From: Robertkochia solimangrovi
GTDB taxonomy: Bacteria > Bacteroidota > Bacteroidia > Flavobacteriales > Flavobacteriaceae
Assembly: GCF_007279655.1 (NCBI RefSeq)
Contig: NZ_QKWN01000002.1
Span: 1-64,000 of the forward strand
Reading direction: 5' to 3'
Length of the DNA: 64,000 bases
Shown here: piece by piece, positions 61,935-64,000 of the stretch
Layout of the letters: every line of letters starts with the position of its first letter
How positions within the stretch are numbered: the stretch's first letter is position 1
Notes under the pieces: model-generated
Seen by the model: only the letters and a program-made list of their open reading frames with translations
Told to the model about the DNA's origin: nothing
The model's database searches: none
Translations under genes and position numbers: made by a program

Positions 61935-63063
61935 AATATTAGTTTTTATCGATTGGTTCTTACCCGGGTATAAAGCAGGGGGGCCAATTCAATCCGTTAA
62001 AAATCTTATTGATCTTTTAAAGAAGGACTATAATTTTTATTTGGTGACCTCAAATAAGGATGAAGGAGAAACTTTGGCCTATGAGGGAATAATTCCCGGT
62101 ATTTGGTATGAAAAGGAAGGATATTGGATACAATATCTCGACGATTCGATGCAGCATGTATCTTATTTTAAAAAGCTGATATCAGAGCATGATTTTGAAA
62201 ATATTTATATAAACTCTATGTTCTCTCCAGGATTTTCGATCAAACCTCTATACGCTGCTATAAGTACGAATAAATCGGTAATTCTGGCACCCAGAGGTAT
62301 GTTAGGAGCGGGAGCTCTGGAAATTAAATCGTTCAAAAAAATGGTATATCTTTCCGCTTTTAAAGCTTTAGGCTGGCATAAAAAATTGGTCTGGCATGCG
62401 ACTGCAGATACGGAATACCATGAAATTCAAAAGATTTTTGGAAAAGTTCATACACATATAATCTCTAATGTTTCTGCTGCTTCACAAGATTATTTATCCA
62501 AAATAAAAGTTAAGAATGATCTGAATTTGTTTTTTCTTTCCAGAATCAGTTTTAAAAAGAATTTACTGGATGCCATAGGATATCTTAAGTACATACCGGA
62601 ATCATATTCGGTAAAATTTACAATTATAGGTCCGATCGAGGAATCCGAATATTGGAAATCCTGTAAAACTCAAATAGAACAATTGCCTGCACATATTAGA
62701 TGTAATTTTATTGGCCCAGTAGCCAATGATCGTATAGCTAGTTTACTTCATGAACAGCATGTATTATTATTACCAACAAGGAGTGAAAATTACGGTCATG
62801 TAATAGTAGAGTCCTGGCAAAATGGTTGTCCGGTAATAATTTCTGATCAGACTCCCTGGAAGAATTTACACGAGCATAAACTTGGTTATGAATTACCGTT
62901 AATCAAGGGCAGAAAGTTTATAAAAGCGATCATAAACTTTGCTGGAATGAAGCAACAAGAATTTAATGAATGGTCCCATTCCAGCTATAATTATAGTATT
63001 TCCCTTTCTGATAAGAATACTATTAAATCCAAGTATAAAAATTTGTTCAAGGATAAATTATGA
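61918..63063 (+). CDS. Glycosyltransferase family 4 protein
   Basis: A 381-residue GT-B enzyme: VFIDWFLPGYKAGGPIQSVKNL is a typical N-terminus, followed by LAPRGMLGAGALEIKSFKK and LFFLSRISFKKNLLDAI. The E-x7-E region is RSENYGHVIVESWQNGCPVIIS. GTG start at 61918, inside the end of the previous gene. It overlaps the WcaF-like gene by 4 bp. Confidence 0.92.
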   Translation: MENKAEILVFIDWFLPGYKAGGPIQSVKNLIDLLKKDYNFYLVTSNKDEGETLAYEGIIPGIWYEKEGYWIQYLDDSMQHVSYFKKLISEHDFENIYINSMFSPGFSIKPLYAAISTNKSVILAPRGMLGAGALEIKSFKKMVYLSAFKALGWHKKLVWHATADTEYHEIQKIFGKVHTHIISNVSAASQDYLSKIKVKNDLNLFFLSRISFKKNLLDAIGYLKYIPESYSVKFTIIGPIEESEYWKSCKTQIEQLPAHIRCNFIGPVANDRIASLLHEQHVLLLPTRSENYGHVIVESWQNGCPVIISDQTPWKNLHEHKLGYELPLIKGRKFIKAIINFAGMKQQEFNEWSHSSYNYSISLSDKNTIKSKYKNLFKDKL

Positions 63064-63611
63064 AAGTAGAATTATCCAAATTTGATAATTCCTGGTATAT
63101 TCCAGGAGGTGGATTTATAAAAAGAGGAATATGGTATTTCGTAAATCATTGTGTTTTCAGAACTCCAATTCCATTTCCATCCGCTCTTAAATGTATGATT
63201 TTACGTTGGTTTGGAGGAGAGATCGGTAAGGAAGTGGTCCTCAAACCTCGCATAAATATTAAATATCCATGGCGATTGTTTATCGGAGATCATTCCTGGA
63301 TAGGGGAAGGGGTCTGGATTGATAATCTTGACGATGTTACCATAGGTGCTAATGTTTGTGTCTCCCAGGATGCCTACCTGCTTTGCGGAAATCATGACTT
63401 TAAAAAGGAAGCTTTTGATCTTATCACTAAACCTATTGTATTGGAAGACGGAAGCTGGATAGGAGCGAGATCTATTGTTTGCCCAGGAGTAAAGACCGGT
63501 ACGAATTCAGTATTAACGGTAGGTTCTGTTGCGAGCCATGACCTGTTTCCATTTGGCATCTACCGCGGTAATCCTGCTACATTCATTAAAGAACGGAAGT
63601 TCGAGTCTTAA
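63060..63611 (+). CDS. wcaF: Colanic-acid-type O-acetyltransferase, WcaF-like
   Basis: A 183-residue hexapeptide acyltransferase close to WcaF: GGGFIKRGIWYFVNHCVFRTPIPFPSALKCMILRWFG at the start and a left-handed beta-helix from about 60 on (IGDHSWIGEGVWIDN, IGANVCVSQDAYLLCGNHDF). CGNHD carries the catalytic His. It probably acetylates a sugar of the repeat unit. ATG start; followed after 2 bp by a GT2 gene that leaves the window. Confidence 0.93.
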   Translation: MKVELSKFDNSWYIPGGGFIKRGIWYFVNHCVFRTPIPFPSALKCMILRWFGGEIGKEVVLKPRINIKYPWRLFIGDHSWIGEGVWIDNLDDVTIGANVCVSQDAYLLCGNHDFKKEAFDLITKPIVLEDGSWIGARSIVCPGVKTGTNSVLTVGSVASHDLFPFGIYRGNPATFIKERKFES

Positions 63612-63613
63612 AT

Positions 63614-64000
63614 ATGAAGATATCACTAATTACCGCTACTTTTAATAGCGAGGCTACCTTGCAAATTTGCATTGAGGCAATTAGAAAATTGCAGTTTGAA
63701 GATCTGGAATATATCGTGATCGATGGAGGATCTACGGATGGTACGCTGGAAATCATCGCACATAACCGGGATATCATTACCTCGACGATATCGGAAAAAG
63801 ATGATGGTATCTATGATGCGTTGAACAAAGGTTTAGCAATTGCTACCGGAGAAGTGATCGGATTTATGCATTCTGATGATCTGCCTGCCTCGAACGCTAT
63901 ATTCAATCGAATCGAAAAGGAACTGGAAGACCCGAATATAGACGGTGTTTACGGAGATCTGCATTATGTGGATAAAACAAACCCTGAAAAGATCATCCGC
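63614..64000 (+). CDS. Glycosyltransferase family 2 protein (WcaE-like), partial
   Basis: Open from ATG 63614 to the window edge (129 codons). The translation starts MKISLITATFNSEATLQICI and contains VIDGGSTDGTLEII, the KDDGIYDALNKG signature and the metal site HSDDL. WcaF followed by a WcaE-type GT2 is a common pairing in colanic-acid-like loci. The C-terminal part lies outside. Confidence 0.9.
   Translation, partial: MKISLITATFNSEATLQICIEAIRKLQFEDLEYIVIDGGSTDGTLEIIAHNRDIITSTISEKDDGIYDALNKGLAIATGEVIGFMHSDDLPASNAIFNRIEKELEDPNIDGVYGDLHYVDKTNPEKIIR

Overview
The window looks like part of a chromosome from a marine-type flavobacterium (Bacteroidota, Flavobacteriaceae). The signs are AT-rich intergenic DNA, promoters of the TAnnTTTG type, a RibB with a degenerate RibA half, an UpxY-type NusG paralogue, and adjacent Wza-like and Wzc-like genes. 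I saw no rRNA, tRNA, CRISPR array, transposase or integrase.

Layout. (i) 0.3-7.0 kb, minus strand: a housekeeping block transcribed tpx, dgkA-like, ftsK, lolA-like, lptF/G-like, ribB. (ii) 7.4-8.7 kb: an orphan lipoprotein. (iii) 8.9-10.1 kb, minus strand: a peroxiredoxin, thioredoxin and 86-residue protein operon. (iv) 10.3-13.7 kb: an unusual repeat region. A 144-bp sequence occurs twice as a perfect inverted repeat around a four-helix-bundle (23S-IVS-protein-like) gene. It occurs a third time beside a short tandem array and a second four-helix-bundle gene, on the far side of nhaC. (v) 14.1-22.2 kb: a mixed region with a sulfotransferase, a methionine-gamma-lyase-like enzyme with a divergent Lrp regulator, an MBOAT/SGNH acyltransferase pair, lpdA and an FMN reductase. 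Three more four-helix-bundle copies follow between 20.9 and 28.9 kb; two of them are broken by single mutations.

(vi) 22.4-64.0 kb: a large surface-polysaccharide locus, all on the plus strand and running off the window. It holds a nucleotide-sugar dehydrogenase, Wza-like and Wzc-like export proteins, UpxY, the four dTDP-rhamnose genes, an ABC polysaccharide exporter (Wzm/Wzt type), a membrane polymerase candidate, about twenty glycosyltransferases, a WbsX/GH99-like protein, two hexapeptide acyltransferases and four sulfotransferases. From 36 kb on most neighbours overlap or are a few bases apart, as in one very long operon. UpxY may keep polymerase processive along it. The likely product is a rhamnose-containing, sulfated and acylated polysaccharide with uronic-acid sugars.

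The best candidate for an undescribed system is the four-helix-bundle family with its shared palindromic promoter and its hairpin-rich repeats. Functions are read from motifs and family knowledge; no database search was possible.
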